A stretch of 64,000 bases of DNA from Novosphingobium sp. SG751A (GCF_013149295.1 NZ_JABGCB010000006.1:62001-126000), one strand, 5' to 3'. Positions 8,821-18,509 are shown, counted from the first letter of the stretch. Notes: generated from the letters alone by a model not told the origin. Program-made: numbers and translations.

Positions 8821-9861
8821 TCAGGCGGGCGCAGGGCCCACCGAATCGCGCAGGATCAGTTCGAAACCCAACTCAATCTGGCGCGCGCCATCCTCACGGT
8901 CGATCATCATCAGCGCGGCGGCTTCGGCCATGCCTTCGATAGGCTGAAAAACCGTCGTCAGATAGGGCCATGTCGTGCGGGCCACCCAACTGTCGTCGAA
9001 GCCGCATACCGACACATCGCGCGGCACCGACAGGCCAAGCTGGCTGCATGCCACCATCACGCCTGCGGCCGAATCGTCATTGGTGGCGAAAATGGCGGTG
9101 GGGCGTTCGGGCGCGGACAGCAATTCGCGCCCCGCATGGATGCCCATTTCGAAGGCAAAGCCGCCCACCGCCTCGGAGATGACGACTGATGGGTCGATCT
9201 GATGCAACCTTTCGACAAAGCCCTTGCGGCGGGTATGGGCCGCGCCATGTTCGCGCGGCCCGTTGGCGATGCCCATGCGCCGGTGGCCGTTCTGATAGAA
9301 CAGATCGGCGATGCGCGCGGCGGCCCCGGCATCGTCGATCGTGACCGAAAGCGAACGCTGCGCATCGATAAACGGCGCAAGGCGGGCATAGCGCGCGCCG
9401 TAAGCCTCCAGCGCGTCGAGAACGCGCGGATCGTCGCTGATCGGTGGGGTCAGGACAAAGCCGTCGCAGCGCGCATTGCGGAAAATCGCCTCCAGCGCGG
9501 ATTGCAGTGCGGGCGTATCGGCGCTGGTGTCGATGGAATCGATGCGCAGGTGATACTGGCGCGCAACGCAGGCGCGATAGGCACCCGCCAGTACTTTCAT
9601 CGTGTAATTCGGGCTGGGATTGTCGAACAGCACGCTGATGGTGAAACTGCGCGCGCCCGCCAGCGAGCGCGCCGCCGTATCGGGCACGTAATTGAGCGCG
9701 GCGATGGCGGCCTCGACCTTGTCGCGCAGCTGGGCTGAGACGTGGGGCTCGTTGTTGATAACGCGCGACACGCTCTTGATCGCCACGCCCGCCGCTTTGG
9801 CCACATCGGCCATGGTGGCGTGGGCACGCGGGGCAATGTCATATCTGGTCTGGGTCATCAT
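8821..9861 (-). CDS. LacI-family transcriptional regulator
   Basis: The protein has 346 residues from the ATG at 9861, preceded by AAAAAGG; a longer in-frame ATG at 9894 exists. The N-terminal helix-turn-helix reads ATMADVAKAAGVAIKSVSRVINNEPHVS, followed by the hinge helix NYVPDTAARSLAGARS. The periplasmic-binding-protein-like sensor domain runs to the C-terminus (SVLFDNPSPNY, FATNDDSAAG, SVCGFDDSW). It is divergent from the TBDR-GH3-esterase genes and is probably their sugar-responsive repressor. Many sphingomonad LacI proteins in this arrangement respond to the monosaccharide released by the adjacent hydrolase; here that would be glucose or a glucoside (inference). Confidence 0.92.
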   Translation of the reverse strand: MMTQTRYDIAPRAHATMADVAKAAGVAIKSVSRVINNEPHVSAQLRDKVEAAIAALNYVPDTAARSLAGARSFTISVLFDNPSPNYTMKVLAGAYRACVARQYHLRIDSIDTSADTPALQSALEAIFRNARCDGFVLTPPISDDPRVLDALEAYGARYARLAPFIDAQRSLSVTIDDAGAAARIADLFYQNGHRRMGIANGPREHGAAHTRRKGFVERLHQIDPSVVISEAVGGFAFEMGIHAGRELLSAPERPTAIFATNDDSAAGVMVACSQLGLSVPRDVSVCGFDDSWVARTTWPYLTTVFQPIEGMAEAAALMMIDREDGARQIELGFELILRDSVGPAPA

Positions 9862-10297
9862 GCCTTTTTCCGGCAGCGGCAGGACCCCGCCCATCGGGCA
9901 AGAGCGCCGGTCCGGCCTTGGTGTTGCAGTTTTGTTGTGGTGGCCCTGTCCTGATTGTCAAGCATGCGTGGAAAGGATTCGATGGGTGCTCTTGCTGCAT
10001 TTGCGCTGTGCAGGCGCAATGCGAGGGGGAGGCGCAATCGATCACAAACGTTAGGGTGAATAGCAATGCGGAACACGCTGTTTTGGCGCGCGGCAAAGCG
10101 GCCAGATCGGAATTTTTGGTTAAAGACGATAAAAAATATCAATATAAAACAATACAATATTCTAAACAGGAAATATCCCTGTGCCCGCGAAGCCACACAA
10201 AAATCCTATTGCAAGGCCCTGCTTGACAGCGATGTCTGATTGAGGGACCAAGATGGACGAAACGACATGAGATCGTTTTCAAACATGGAGAGGGGCT
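9862..10297. promoter_or_regulatory. Divergent LacI/TBDR intergenic region
   Basis: This 436-bp gap between divergent genes contains no convincing ORF. An AT-rich block lies at about 10125-10170, and a TTGACA -35 candidate is at 10223-10228. An inverted repeat GAAACGA-N7-TCGTTTTC lies at 10259-10280, close to the receptor start codon (10298, preceded by GAGAGGGG). Part of this repeat (ATCGTTTTCAA) recurs in the leader of the isomerase gene at 17369-17379, which makes it a candidate LacI operator. No further structure was recognised. Confidence 0.45.
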
Positions 10298-12526
10298 ATG
10301 AAGAAAAACGTCTTTGCAGGCGTTGCGTCAGCTATGGCTTTGGCTGCGGCAACGCAGGCTTATGCACAAACCACCCAGGTCACCGCCGATGGCGACATCA
10401 TCGTGACCGCCACCCGCACCGAAACGCTTTTGTCCAAAACCCCGATCGCCATGACCGCCGTCAGCGGCGATCAGCTGGTGCAAAAGGGCATCACCAACAC
10501 CACGCAGCTGGCTGACTCGGTGCCCAACGTGTCGATCGTGCGCAGCAACGGTCTGCAGATCACCATCCGCGGCGTGACCAGCACCGACGGCACCGAAAAG
10601 GGCGATCCTTCGGCCGCCTTCCTTGCCGACGGCATCTATTTGGCCCGTCCTCAGGCGCAGGAAGTCAGCTTCTTTGACGTCGAGCGCGTCGAAGTGCTGC
10701 GCGGGCCTCAGGGCACGCTCTATGGCCGCAACACCACGGCGGGCGTGGTCAATGTCATCACGGCATCACCCAAGCAGAAGTTCGGCGCCTCGGCCGATGC
10801 GTCCTATGAAAGCTTCAACCACGTCAATGGCACGGCCACGCTCAACGTGCCGGTCACCGAAACTTTCGCCCTGCGCGCCGCCGTCAACTATGACCGCCGC
10901 GACACCTATGTGAAAAAGGCTTCGACCGACAATTACAATTGGGGCCCGTTCAAGAACGTGTTCGCGGCCCGCCTTTCGGCGCTGTGGCATGCGACCCCCA
11001 ACCTCAAGGTGCTGGTCAAGGGCGATTATTCGCTCGACGATGGCTACGGCGTCAACTCGGTGCCGATCACCAATTTCTTCTCCGGCAACGTGGGCAGCCA
11101 GTCGGCAGGCGTGATGGCCACGCCCACCTACAACATCAACGCTTCCTCCGACGCGCTGCGCACCAGCAACCTGAACGAACAGTGGCAGGGCAAGAACCAC
11201 AACAAGGGCGCGGGCGTGATGGGCCAGGTGGACTGGAACGTCTCGGATTCGCTGACCGCGACCTATCTGGGCTCCTATCGCACGATGGATCGCTACAGCC
11301 TCGCCTCGTTGGCCTCGGTCAGCGGCCCGACGGCGGGCAATCGCACTACCTTCACCGGCCATTACTGGCAGACCAGCCACGAAGCGCGTCTGGCCTTCAA
11401 GAAAGGGCCGGTCTTCCTGCAGGCGGGCGGTTACTACTTTAAGGAACAGTCGGGCATCGCCTTCTTTATCCTCGACTTCTTTGGCCCCAACAGCCAGTTC
11501 GGTTTCCCGCAGGACCCGACCAAGGCCGTGACCAAGGGCGCCTTTGCGCAAGGGTCGTATAATTTCACCGACAACCTGAAGCTGACCGCAGGCGTGCGCT
11601 ATTCCAGCGATGACAAGAGCCGCGTGGGCGCCACCGTCAATGATAACCTGCTGACCGGCGTGCGCACCACGTTCCAGACCAACAATGCAAGCCGCAATTT
11701 CAGCAAGACCACCTGGCGTGTGGGCGTGGACTATGACCTGCCCGGCATCGGCCTGCTCTATGCCAACGTGGCCACCGGCTATAAGGCCGGTGGTTTCAAC
11801 GACGGTTGCGAAATCGGCACCGGCACGGGCTGCGCCCTGCCTGCCTCGGCGCTCTATTATCAGCCCGAAACGCTGACCGCCTATGAAGCCGGTTTCAAGG
11901 TCCACACGCCCGACAACGTGCTGCGCTTCAACGGCAACTACTTCCACTACGACTATAACGGCCTGCAGGTGTCCTCGGTGCAGAATGTCTGCGGCGGTCC
12001 TTGCCAGGTGACGGCCAATGCCGCGACCGCCAAGGTCGATGGCGTGGAACTCGAAGCCGTGCTGCGCCCGGCCAAGAACCACACGATCGACGCGATGGTG
12101 ACCTTCCTCGACGCTCGCTATGGCAGCTATACGCCGCCGATCAACGGGGCGAATGCCAACTTCTCGGGCCTGCAGCTCAATCGCAGCCCCAAGTCGGTGG
12201 TCGCGCTGGGCTATACCTATAACCAGCCGCTCTCCAACGGCGGCGAAGTGGTGCTGAACGCGCGCACCCGCATCTCGGCCAGCTATGCGCTGACCGACGT
12301 GGGCAATGGCGCTTTCTTCCGTCAGCCCGGCTATAGCAAGACTGACATCACGGTGACCTACAATTCGCCTGACAAGAAATATTACGTCGGCGCCTTTGCC
12401 AAGAATCTGGAAAACCGCATCGTGCTGACCGGGGCGACCGGCCAGACGGCTTCGTCTTCCTTTGTGGGCACGGCGGTGTTTGAGGATCCGCGCACTTTCG
12501 GCGTTCGCGCTGGCGTAAAATTCTAA
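10298..12526 (+). CDS. TonB-dependent receptor of the glucoside module
   Basis: The protein has 742 residues. GAGAGGGG precedes the ATG, and a signal peptide ends at QAYAQ (about residue 24). The plug has DGDIIVTATRTETLLSKTPIAMTAVSG, TQLADSVPNVSIV and VEVLRGPQGTLYGRNTTAGVVNVIT, and the barrel ends FEDPRTFGVRAGVKF. It is divergent from the LacI regulator and upstream of GH3 and carboxylesterase genes on the same strand, so it likely imports the glycoside these enzymes attack. A strong hairpin (12553) separates it from the enzyme genes, so receptor and enzymes need not be expressed equally. Confidence 0.93.
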   Translation: MKKNVFAGVASAMALAAATQAYAQTTQVTADGDIIVTATRTETLLSKTPIAMTAVSGDQLVQKGITNTTQLADSVPNVSIVRSNGLQITIRGVTSTDGTEKGDPSAAFLADGIYLARPQAQEVSFFDVERVEVLRGPQGTLYGRNTTAGVVNVITASPKQKFGASADASYESFNHVNGTATLNVPVTETFALRAAVNYDRRDTYVKKASTDNYNWGPFKNVFAARLSALWHATPNLKVLVKGDYSLDDGYGVNSVPITNFFSGNVGSQSAGVMATPTYNINASSDALRTSNLNEQWQGKNHNKGAGVMGQVDWNVSDSLTATYLGSYRTMDRYSLASLASVSGPTAGNRTTFTGHYWQTSHEARLAFKKGPVFLQAGGYYFKEQSGIAFFILDFFGPNSQFGFPQDPTKAVTKGAFAQGSYNFTDNLKLTAGVRYSSDDKSRVGATVNDNLLTGVRTTFQTNNASRNFSKTTWRVGVDYDLPGIGLLYANVATGYKAGGFNDGCEIGTGTGCALPASALYYQPETLTAYEAGFKVHTPDNVLRFNGNYFHYDYNGLQVSSVQNVCGGPCQVTANAATAKVDGVELEAVLRPAKNHTIDAMVTFLDARYGSYTPPINGANANFSGLQLNRSPKSVVALGYTYNQPLSNGGEVVLNARTRISASYALTDVGNGAFFRQPGYSKTDITVTYNSPDKKYYVGAFAKNLENRIVLTGATGQTASSSFVGTAVFEDPRTFGVRAGVKF

Positions 12527-12552
12527 TATAAATCTAATAGTTACCTGTTGAT

Positions 12553-12592
12553 GAACAGCTGCAAGCCACCTATCCGGCTTGCGGCTGTTCTT
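12553..12592 (+). terminator. Hairpin between TBDR and GH3 gene
   Basis: A stem of GAACAGC/GCTGTTC stacked on GCAAGCC/GGCTTGC gives about 15 base pairs with one T-G wobble and an 8-base loop (12568-12575). Only TT and then GAGAAAAA follow, so it is a weak terminator or an mRNA-stability element rather than a full intrinsic terminator. Confidence 0.6.
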
Positions 12593-12638
12593 GAGAAAAA
12601 TTCCATCTACCGACCCACAGGAGTGGCAGGAGAAGACC

Positions 12639-14852
12639 ATGAAAATCCAGTTTCAATGTCTCGCAGGCGTGGCCATCATCGCGATGGGCTCGACCATGGT
12701 CCATGCTGCTGCTCCCACGGCCGCCGATGTGGCGGCCGCCGATACGCGCGCTGCCGCCACGGTCAAGGCGATGAAGGGTGAGGAAAAGACGATCCTGACC
12801 CATGGCATCATGCCGTTGCCCATGGGCCCCAATCCGCCCAAGGCGCCTGCCGATGCGATCCCCGGCGCGGGCTATATTGCGGGCATTCCCCGTTTGGGGG
12901 TTCCCGCGCTCAAGGAATCGGATGCTTCGCTGGGTGTTTCCTATGTCGGCGGCATCCGCAAGGATGGCTCGACCGCGCTGCCTTCGGGTCTGGCGCAGGC
13001 GGCCTCGTGGAACCCGGCGCTGCTGGAACAGGGCGGGGCGATGATCGGCTCCGAGGCGCGCGCCAAGGGTTTCAACGTGTTGCTGGCAGGCGGCGTCAAT
13101 TTGACCCGCGATCCGCGCAACGGGCGCACGTTTGAATATCTGTCCGAAGATCCGCTGCTCTCGGGCCATCTGGTGGGCGCGGCGATCCGGGGCATTCAGT
13201 CCAACGGCATCATTTCGACCATCAAACATTTCGCGCTGAACGGTCAGGAAACGGGCCGCAAATTTGTCGATATCCAGATCACCGACGCCAATGCGCGTGA
13301 AAGCGACCTGCTGGCTTTCAAGATCGGCATCGAACAGGGCCAGCCCCTTTCGGTGATGTGCGCCTATAACCGCGTCAATGGCGCGAATGCCTGCGACAAT
13401 GACTATCTGCTCAACACGGTGCTCAAGAAGGACTGGCGCTGGAAGGGCTTTGTCATGTCCGACTGGGGCGCGGTGCCGACGCTCGACACCGCGATCCACG
13501 GGCTGGATCAACAGTCGGGCGCCGAACTCGATCCCAAGCTGTTCTTCACCGACGATCTGGCCGCCAAGGCCAAGGCCGATCCCAAGTGGGCGGCGCGTCT
13601 GGATGACATGAACCGCCGCGTGCTGACCGCGATCTATGCCACCAATCTGGACAAGAGCGATGCCAAGCCGGGCGTGAAGATCGACTTTGCCAAGAATGGC
13701 GAAGTGGCGCTCGAAGCGGCCAAGCAGGGCATCGTTCTGCTGAAGAACAATGGCAACCTGCTGCCTCTGGCCAAGAATGCCAAGCGCATTGCGGTGATCG
13801 GCGGCTATGCCAATTCGGGTGTGCTCTCGGGCGGCGGCTCCAGCCAGACCGACCCCGAAGGCGGCCCCAAGGCGTCGATCCCGCTGGGCGGCGATGGCCC
13901 GTGGGCGGCCTTCTTCAGCCAGCATTATCATGGCGTTGCCCCCTATACCGCGATCAAGGCGCAGGCCAAGGACGCCAATGTCACCTATCGCGACGGCACG
14001 ATCATCGCCGATGCTGTGGATCAGGCGAAGAAGGCCGATGTCGCCATCATCTTTGCAACGAAGTGGTCGACCGAAGGGCAGGACCACGCCGATTTCAGCC
14101 TGCCCAATGGTCAGGACGCGCTGATCGCGGCGGTGGCGGCGGCCAATCCGCGCACCATCGTCGTGCTGGAAACCGGCAATCCGGTGGACATGCCCTGGCT
14201 GGACAAGGTGCCCGCCGTGGTCGAGGCATGGTATGGCGGCAGCCGCGGCGGCGATGCCATTGCCAGCGTGCTGTTTGGCGAAACCAACCCCTCGGGTCGC
14301 CTGCCGATCACCTTCCCGGCCAGCGCTTCGCAATTGCCGCGTCCGGTGGTCGATGGCTATTGGGATCTGGAAACCGACTTCATGGGCAACCCGCCCACGC
14401 CCGACACCAAGGTGACCGCCGATTACAATATCGAGGGTTCCGACGTCGGCTATCGCTGGTTCGCTCGCAAGGGTCAGAAGGCTTTGTTCCCCTTCGGCCA
14501 TGGTCTGAGCTACACCAGCTTTGCCGCTGACGGGCTGAGCGTGAAGGGGCTTTCGGCCAGCTTCACGGTCAAGAACACCGGAGCGCGCTCGGGCGCCTAT
14601 GTCGCCCAGCTTTACCTGACCGCGCGCGGCGGCGAGGCCAAGCAGCGTCTGGCCGGTTTCGCCCGTGTCGAGCTGAAGGCCGGCGAGGCCAAGCCCGTCA
14701 ACCTGACCATTGATCCGCGCATTCTGGCCGACTGGACGGCGAAAGGCTGGACACTCAAGGGCGGCGCCTACAGCTTCGCGTTGGGGCAGGATGCCGAGCA
14801 TCTGGGCTCGCCGGTTTCCACAACGATTGCCGCCAAGAACTGGAAGGACTAA
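12639..14852 (+). CDS. GH3 family beta-glucosidase, secreted
   Basis: The protein has 737 residues from the ATG at 12639, with AGGAGA 5 bases upstream; the longer frame from 12579 lacks a good site. A signal peptide ends near VHAAA. The GH3 N-domain shows KHFALN (about 196-201) and the nucleophile motif SDWGA with Asp about residue 275. The C-domain contains GSSQTDPEGGP and the fibronectin-III-like end (VKNTGARSGAYVAQLYL). The family retains anomeric configuration and hydrolyses beta-glucosides, also xylosides or arabinosides. It is 4 bases before the carboxylesterase, downstream of a TBDR and LacI pair, and probably removes glucose from aryl glucosides in the periplasm. Confidence 0.93.
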   Translation: MKIQFQCLAGVAIIAMGSTMVHAAAPTAADVAAADTRAAATVKAMKGEEKTILTHGIMPLPMGPNPPKAPADAIPGAGYIAGIPRLGVPALKESDASLGVSYVGGIRKDGSTALPSGLAQAASWNPALLEQGGAMIGSEARAKGFNVLLAGGVNLTRDPRNGRTFEYLSEDPLLSGHLVGAAIRGIQSNGIISTIKHFALNGQETGRKFVDIQITDANARESDLLAFKIGIEQGQPLSVMCAYNRVNGANACDNDYLLNTVLKKDWRWKGFVMSDWGAVPTLDTAIHGLDQQSGAELDPKLFFTDDLAAKAKADPKWAARLDDMNRRVLTAIYATNLDKSDAKPGVKIDFAKNGEVALEAAKQGIVLLKNNGNLLPLAKNAKRIAVIGGYANSGVLSGGGSSQTDPEGGPKASIPLGGDGPWAAFFSQHYHGVAPYTAIKAQAKDANVTYRDGTIIADAVDQAKKADVAIIFATKWSTEGQDHADFSLPNGQDALIAAVAAANPRTIVVLETGNPVDMPWLDKVPAVVEAWYGGSRGGDAIASVLFGETNPSGRLPITFPASASQLPRPVVDGYWDLETDFMGNPPTPDTKVTADYNIEGSDVGYRWFARKGQKALFPFGHGLSYTSFAADGLSVKGLSASFTVKNTGARSGAYVAQLYLTARGGEAKQRLAGFARVELKAGEAKPVNLTIDPRILADWTAKGWTLKGGAYSFALGQDAEHLGSPVSTTIAAKNWKD

Positions 14853-14856
14853 GCCG

Positions 14857-16350
14857 ATGCGTGCATCATTTTTGCTGGTCGCTGCTCTTATGACCTCTGT
14901 TTCTGCCCATGCCGAAAACGTGGCCGTGACTGGCGGTGCGGTCGCGGGTGTGCTTTCCGAAGGCGTCACTGCCTTCAAGGGCATCCCCTATGCCGCCGCG
15001 CCCACGGGCGCCAATCGCTGGCGCGCGCCGCAACCTGTCGTGGCGTGGCAAGGCGTGCGCGACGGCAGCGCCTTTGGCCATGACTGTGCGCAGGCGCCGT
15101 TCCCGCCCGACGCCGCGCCGATCACCACCACGCCTGCCGAGGACTGCCTTTACCTCAACGTGTGGAAGCCCGCCTCGGCCAAGGCCGGGGACAAGCTGCC
15201 GGTGATGGTGTGGATTCATGGCGGCGGTTTTGTGAATGGCGGCTCGTCGCCGGGCGTCTATTCGGGCCAGAATTTCGCGCGTGACGGCGTGGTTTTCGTC
15301 AGCCTCAACTATCGCCTCGGCCGCTTTGGTTTCTTTGCCCATCCGGGTCTGGCCTCCGAAGGGCTAGGGGGCAATTTCGGCTTCCTCGATCAGATCGCGG
15401 CTCTGAAATGGGTGCAGGCCAATGTCGCCAAATTCGGCGGTGACGCTTCGCGCGTGACTGTGTTTGGCGAAAGCGCGGGCGGCATGAGCATGCATATGCT
15501 GCTGCAATCCCCTCTGGCGCGCGGGCTGTTCAGCCAGGTCGTGATCGAGAGCGGTGGTGGGCGCAATGGCACCTTGCCCCAGCCGACGATGGCCAAGGCC
15601 GCGCGGGTGGGGGCCGAATTCGCCCCCGGCCTGAGTGCGGCCCAATTGCGCGCACTGCCCGAGGCGCAGGTGACCGGCGATCTGTCAATGTCGAGCATGG
15701 GCCAGAAGGGCTATTCCGGCCCGATGGTCGATGGGCGCACGATCCTTGGCGCGCCTGATGATGCGATTGCCGCCGGGCTGACCGCCGATGTGCCGGTGAT
15801 CGTGGGCGCCAATTCGGCCGATGGCTTTGCCTTTGGCACGGATAAGGACAAGGTCTTTGCCCAGTTCGGCGCCGATGCCGATGCCGCGCGCAAGGTCTAT
15901 GATGCCGATGGCACCAAGCCTGCGGGTCATATCGCCATGGGCATCAGCGCGGACAAGATGTTCATCGAGCCTTCGCGCCATGTCGCCCGGCTGATGGCGG
16001 CCCGAGGGCAGAAGGTCTGGCTCTATCGCTTTGGCTATGCTGTGCCCAAAATGGCGCAGGCCATCGGCGGTGCGGCCCATGCCAGCGAATTGCCCTATGT
16101 GTTTGACACAGTCCCCGCGCGCAAGGGCGATGCCCCGATTGCCGAGGAACAGCCCGTGGCCAGCATGACGCATCGCTATTGGGTGAATTTCGCCAAGACC
16201 GGCAAGCCCGATGCAGCGGGCGTTCCGGCTTGGCCGCAGGCGAGCGCCACGACGACGAGCGTGCAATGGATCGACGGCAAGGGCGCAAGCCATATCGAAG
16301 ATCCCTATACCGCGCGGCTGGATTTTACCGCCAGCAAGATCGGCGGGTAA
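14857..16350 (+). CDS. Type B carboxylesterase, secreted
   Basis: The protein has 497 residues; the start at 14857 follows the GH3 stop by 4 bases and opens a signal peptide (RASFLLVAALMTSVSAHAE). The alpha/beta hydrolase has oxyanion motif HGGGF (about 121-125), EDCLYLNVW (95-103), nucleophile GESAGG with Ser about 206, probable acid Asp about 322 (NSADG) and His about 408 (GAAHASELPYVF). The family cleaves carboxylic esters of aryl or acyl glycosides. Next to a beta-glucosidase it may remove acetyl, malonyl or phenolic acyl groups that block glucoside hydrolysis (inference). A bidirectional terminator follows. Confidence 0.88.
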   Translation: MRASFLLVAALMTSVSAHAENVAVTGGAVAGVLSEGVTAFKGIPYAAAPTGANRWRAPQPVVAWQGVRDGSAFGHDCAQAPFPPDAAPITTTPAEDCLYLNVWKPASAKAGDKLPVMVWIHGGGFVNGGSSPGVYSGQNFARDGVVFVSLNYRLGRFGFFAHPGLASEGLGGNFGFLDQIAALKWVQANVAKFGGDASRVTVFGESAGGMSMHMLLQSPLARGLFSQVVIESGGGRNGTLPQPTMAKAARVGAEFAPGLSAAQLRALPEAQVTGDLSMSSMGQKGYSGPMVDGRTILGAPDDAIAAGLTADVPVIVGANSADGFAFGTDKDKVFAQFGADADAARKVYDADGTKPAGHIAMGISADKMFIEPSRHVARLMAARGQKVWLYRFGYAVPKMAQAIGGAAHASELPYVFDTVPARKGDAPIAEEQPVASMTHRYWVNFAKTGKPDAAGVPAWPQASATTTSVQWIDGKGASHIEDPYTARLDFTASKIGG

Positions 16351-16355
16351 GCATG

Positions 16356-16387
16356 AAGGGGCGCCGGGTCAAACCGGCGCCCCTTTT
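16356..16387. terminator. Bidirectional intrinsic terminator
   Basis: GGGGCGCCGG (16358-16367), loop GTCAAA, then CCGGCGCCCC (16374-16383) and TTTT. AA on the left gives the other strand its own short T tract. It lies between convergent genes (esterase and isomerase). Confidence 0.9.
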
Positions 16388-16391
16388 CGCA

Positions 16392-17345
16392 TCAACGGAA
16401 ACCGTTCTTTTTCAGGAAGTCCGCGCTGCCCTTGATCGCGACCATCAGATCGTCGGCGCGGTCCTGTTCGACAAAGAAATGCTCGACGCCGGTGGCTTCG
16501 GCGGTCTTGATGATGCCTTTCATGTCCAGATTGCCATCGCCCAGATAGGTCAGATATTTGAACAATTCGATCCACTGGGTGGAATCGCCGCCATCATGGT
16601 CGAAGCGGTGGATGCCTTTCATATCCTTCAGGTGGACCATCTTGTAGCGGCCCTTGTAGCGGGTCAGATATTCCTTGGGATCGCCGCCGCCGGCAAAGTT
16701 CCAATAGACGTCGAGTTCGAGGAACACCGTTTTGGGATCAGTGGCGTCCAGCATGGTGCGCAGCGGGATCTTGCCATCGACCGGCATCAGGCCATAGCCA
16801 TGGTTGTGATAGCCAAAGCGGACGCCGTGCCGGGCGGCATCCTGCCCGATCTTGTTGAACAGATCGGCGGCGCGTTTGTAATCGTCAAACGTCTTGCGCA
16901 TGTCGGCGGGTAGCGAAGGCAGCGTCACATAGGTCGAACCAAGCGCATGGGCTGCCTCGGCCAGCCTGCCCATGCCGTCGCGCAGGGTGAAAATGTCGGT
17001 GTGGAGCGAGGGGACCGTCAGCCCGTGACGCTGCATGATGGTTTTGACCTGGGCTGCGGTATGGCCAAAGAAACCGCTGCCTGAAAAGCCGAGGCTGGGG
17101 GTCACGGCGGCCCAGCTCGCCTTGCCGCGATCATCGCTGAAATCATAGGGGCCGTACATTTCCAGTTCGCGGTAACCAAGCCCGGCCAGCATCGCGATGG
17201 TCTTTTCAAAATCCTGCGAGAGCAGCTTGGCCACAGTCCACAGCTGGATGCCAAAGGCGCGGCCCTTGGGGGCGGCCAAGGCGGGCGAAGCGGCGCTGAG
17301 CGCGGCCAAAGCGCCCGCACTTGCGAGGAAATTACGTCTGTCCAT
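16392..17345 (-). CDS. Tat-exported sugar phosphate isomerase/epimerase (AP_endonuc_2 TIM barrel)
   Basis: The protein has 317 residues from the ATG at 17345, preceded by AGAGGA. The Tat signal is DRRNFLASAGALAALSAASPALA. The xylose-isomerase-like TIM barrel follows, with FGYHNHGYG (about 177-185), FLELDVYW (208-215) and HLKD (238-241) as likely metal and substrate positions. Despite the family name, secreted members do not act on sugar phosphates. They recur beside DUF1080, GMC and Gfo/Idh/MocA genes in 3-oxo-glycoside pathways, where members act as isomerases or beta-eliminases. It converges on the GH3-esterase operon. A role on a 3-oxo-glycoside in the periplasm is inference. Confidence 0.82.
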   Translation of the reverse strand: MDRRNFLASAGALAALSAASPALAAPKGRAFGIQLWTVAKLLSQDFEKTIAMLAGLGYRELEMYGPYDFSDDRGKASWAAVTPSLGFSGSGFFGHTAAQVKTIMQRHGLTVPSLHTDIFTLRDGMGRLAEAAHALGSTYVTLPSLPADMRKTFDDYKRAADLFNKIGQDAARHGVRFGYHNHGYGLMPVDGKIPLRTMLDATDPKTVFLELDVYWNFAGGGDPKEYLTRYKGRYKMVHLKDMKGIHRFDHDGGDSTQWIELFKYLTYLGDGNLDMKGIIKTAEATGVEHFFVEQDRADDLMVAIKGSADFLKKNGFR

Positions 17346-17442
17346 GATTTCAGGTCCTCTGCTTGGTATCGTTTTCAAGTCCGCGCAAATTCCTCCAAGG
17401 CCCTTCTTGGGTCAAGGCCGCATTCGTATCTTTGCCGGGATT

Positions 17443-18399
17443 TTATACCCTCTCCCGTCCCCGATGCGCGGCCAGACAGGCCGTGATGCTGGCCACCAGC
17501 AGGCCAAAGGCGCCCAGCTCGGCCATGGTGGGCCAGCGCGCCTCCCACAGGAAGCCGTAAAGCAGCGCAAAGAGCGTTTCGAACAGGATCATCTGGCCCA
17601 CAAGGGTGAGAGGCAGCAGGCGGCTCATCCGGTTCCAGAGCGCATTGCCCGCAATCGAGGCCAGCAGCGCCACCCCGCCCGACACGATCAGAAACCGCGT
17701 CCAGTCCGCGCCATCGTGATGCGCCACGCCGATGATCAGCGCCACCGGCACAAGGCAGAGCGCCTGCGCGCCCGTCATCACCCCGATCAGCAGGTTCCAG
17801 TCCTGCGCGCCGATCGTGTGCAGCCGCACCAGCCAGCGCGCATTGCCTACCGCATAGGCGGTCCACGAGATCAGCGCCCCGGTGGCGCAGGCCATGCCAA
17901 TCAGCTGATTGAACGAATGGCCGGCTATGGCCTGGCCCACCGCCTGCCACCCGATGCACAATCCCCCGCCCGCACAGAGCAGCAGCGAAGGCACCAGCCG
18001 AACCAGCGGTACCGCATCATGGTCGCGGCTGCCGATGATGGTCACGGCCACGGGCAGGAAGCCGATGATGAGCGAGGTCATCGCGATCCCGCCCATCTGG
18101 ACGGCGGCCGAGAGCAGGAAATAATAGACCGTGTTGCCCGCCAGCGAGAGCCAGACCAGCGCGATCAGCCCTTGGCCGCCGATGTGATGCACAAGACGGC
18201 GCAGGCGCGGCGCAATCGCAACCAGCGCCATCAACCCATAGGCAATATAGCGCCCGATGGTCAGTTCGAGCGGACGAAACATGCCCGCCAATTCGGGCGC
18301 CAGAAACACCAGTCCCCACAGCGCCCCCGCGCCCATGCCGCAGCCTATGCCCAGCAAGGACATGCCTCGGCGCGAGGGGAGGGGTTGGACCATCTGCAT
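17443..18399 (-). CDS. EamA/DMT-type transporter (amino acid or metabolite exporter)
   Basis: The protein has 318 residues and ten predicted transmembrane segments, running from LLGIGCGMGAGALWGLVFLAP through LGAFGLLVASITACLAA. The two-repeat EamA architecture is visible (the second half starts near LIGMACATGALISWTAY). The start is ATG 18399 or 18393; the open frame upstream to 18417 begins with TTG. It is divergent from an Lrp/AsnC regulator about 110 bases away, the usual arrangement for exporters of amino acids controlled by an Lrp-type sensor. Substrate unknown. Confidence 0.85.
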   Translation of the reverse strand: MQMVQPLPSRRGMSLLGIGCGMGAGALWGLVFLAPELAGMFRPLELTIGRYIAYGLMALVAIAPRLRRLVHHIGGQGLIALVWLSLAGNTVYYFLLSAAVQMGGIAMTSLIIGFLPVAVTIIGSRDHDAVPLVRLVPSLLLCAGGGLCIGWQAVGQAIAGHSFNQLIGMACATGALISWTAYAVGNARWLVRLHTIGAQDWNLLIGVMTGAQALCLVPVALIIGVAHHDGADWTRFLIVSGGVALLASIAGNALWNRMSRLLPLTLVGQMILFETLFALLYGFLWEARWPTMAELGAFGLLVASITACLAAHRGRERV

Positions 18400-18509
18400 A
18401 AGACTTGTTCTCGCCAAAGGGGATGGTGCGGGTTATATCATCACCGTGCCGGTTTGTTGGCGCGAATTTTGGCAGTACAATGCAACAAAAACTCACCAAA
18501 GGGGGCGTA

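Noticed and set aside
6510..8942. 810-codon plus-strand ORF opposite the siderophore receptor
   Set aside because: It is a shadow in GC-rich DNA: repetitive Arg/Gly/Ala-rich sequence with no domain, while the minus strand encodes a clear receptor.
10159..10165. ATTCTAA upstream of the TBDR at 10298 as an operator A site
   Set aside because: The opposite arm does not match, and the region belongs to a LacI-controlled module.
12570..14984. 804-codon minus-strand ORF opposite GH3
   Set aside because: No recognisable motif; it mirrors the GH3 gene, whose catalytic blocks and ribosome-binding site are clear.
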